From Ruminiclostridium sp. (GTDB taxonomy: Bacteria; Bacillota; Clostridia; Oscillospirales; Ruminococcaceae): DNA of 52,740 bases. The DNA lies in contig JAEEJW010000078.1 in assembly GCA_016282095.1 (NCBI GenBank), forward strand, positions 1-52,740, given 5' to 3'. The notes under the pieces were generated by a model that was not told the DNA's origin, made no database searches, and saw nothing but the letters and a program-made list of their open reading frames with translations. Position numbers and translations under genes: made by a program. Below, piece after piece: positions 52,421-52,740 of this stretch (position 1 is its first letter; every line of letters begins with the position of its first letter).

Positions 52421-52740
52421 ATAGAAAACTACTTTTTTCTCTGCCTCGCAGCCGGTAGTCTCGTAATACGTTTCTTTTCGCCCGCGCGTTAATTTTAATT
52501 TTATGTCGGAGTTTCGTTCCGCGAGGCGAGTCACTTTCCCCCTCCAGCGGCGGAAAGTAACCAAAGGGCGCCGCTTTTTCAGTCCTGTCTCAGACGGTCC
52601 GCTTACCTTTCATCCCCCCGTCCGCTCGCGTTGGACCGCGTTCGACAAGTCCTGAAAAAGACTGCCGCCCCCGAGGGTCATCTGCTCCTTTTGGCAGAGG
52701 AGTAGTGGGGAATCCTTTCAGAATTTCTTCTATCGACATA
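52421..52740. repeat. non-coding end region with nested inverted repeats
   Basis: 320 bases without a convincing gene. A hairpin ACTTTCC/GGAAAGT lies at 52533-52558. Nested inverted pairs follow: CTTTTTCAG (52574-52582) with CTGAAAAAG (52652-52660), and inside them CGGTCC (52595-52600) with GGACCG (52633-52638). The arrangement could fold into one structured RNA or cruciform of about 87 bases. The 13-base TCTGCTCCTTTTG at 52681 also occurs in the hairpin at 13634. Probably a dispersed intergenic repeat. Confidence 0.45.

Overview
The window reads as chromosomal DNA of an anaerobic, Gram-positive, spore-forming (or recently spore-forming) member of the Clostridia, most likely a Ruminococcus-like Oscillospirales/Ruminococcaceae species. 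The pointers are spoIIID and yunB (sporulation), a class III anaerobic ribonucleotide reductase with its radical-SAM activase, a CotH-type surface protein, sigma-A promoters with 17-bp spacers, and strong AAAGGAGG-type ribosome binding sites. Coding DNA is clearly GC-rich while promoters and UTRs are AT-rich. The species name is inference; no rRNA is present.

Layout. 62-1661: tRNA-Pro(GGG) and an SGNH-hydrolase lipoprotein, both on the minus strand. 1880-13432: a plus-strand housekeeping run, namely rpmB; a methyltransferase plus a small zinc-ribbon membrane protein; then, behind two duplicated promoters, prfA, threonylcarbamoyl-AMP synthase, coaE, a lytic transglycosylase, an M18 aminopeptidase, yunB, ligA and a large CotH/lamin-tail surface protein. 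13433-13764 is a repeat-rich gap. 13765-17129: citrate synthase, a DEDD exonuclease and an RlmN/Cfr-family methyltransferase as a minus-strand operon. 17350-19402: spoIIID, facing a NusG-II-domain protein and a sugar-phosphate transferase. 19475-27162: two divergent polar-amino-acid ABC transporters; the leftward one also carries a DMT permease and an NhaC-type antiporter, and its binding protein is circularly permuted. 27206-35777: a 1929-residue DUF4011-type helicase/nuclease-fold protein, a TatD-associated radical SAM protein, an NrdG-like activase and an OppA-like lipoprotein. 35788-38572: nrdD-nrdG. 38850-43315: a secreted transglutaminase-like protein and a PAS/GGDEF/GAF/GGDEF/EAL protein. 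43377-50998, minus strand: a YtxH-like acidic protein; lysA, Nudix and trmB; a Na/Pi cotransporter with PhoU domain; and a ZapA-domain coiled-coil protein with a U32 peptidase. 51228-52420: a hotdog thioesterase and an alpha/beta esterase. The last 320 bases are non-coding and rich in inverted repeats.

How the genes fit together. Most of the window is core metabolism and translation. The less ordinary parts are the circularly permuted binding protein (23518-24303), the giant helicase with an altered nuclease motif, the transglutaminase/c-di-GMP pair (only an analogy to LapG/LapD), and a ZapA fused to a very long coiled coil. I saw no prophage, insertion sequence, CRISPR array or clear defence island. 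Functions come from motifs read by eye; no database search was run.
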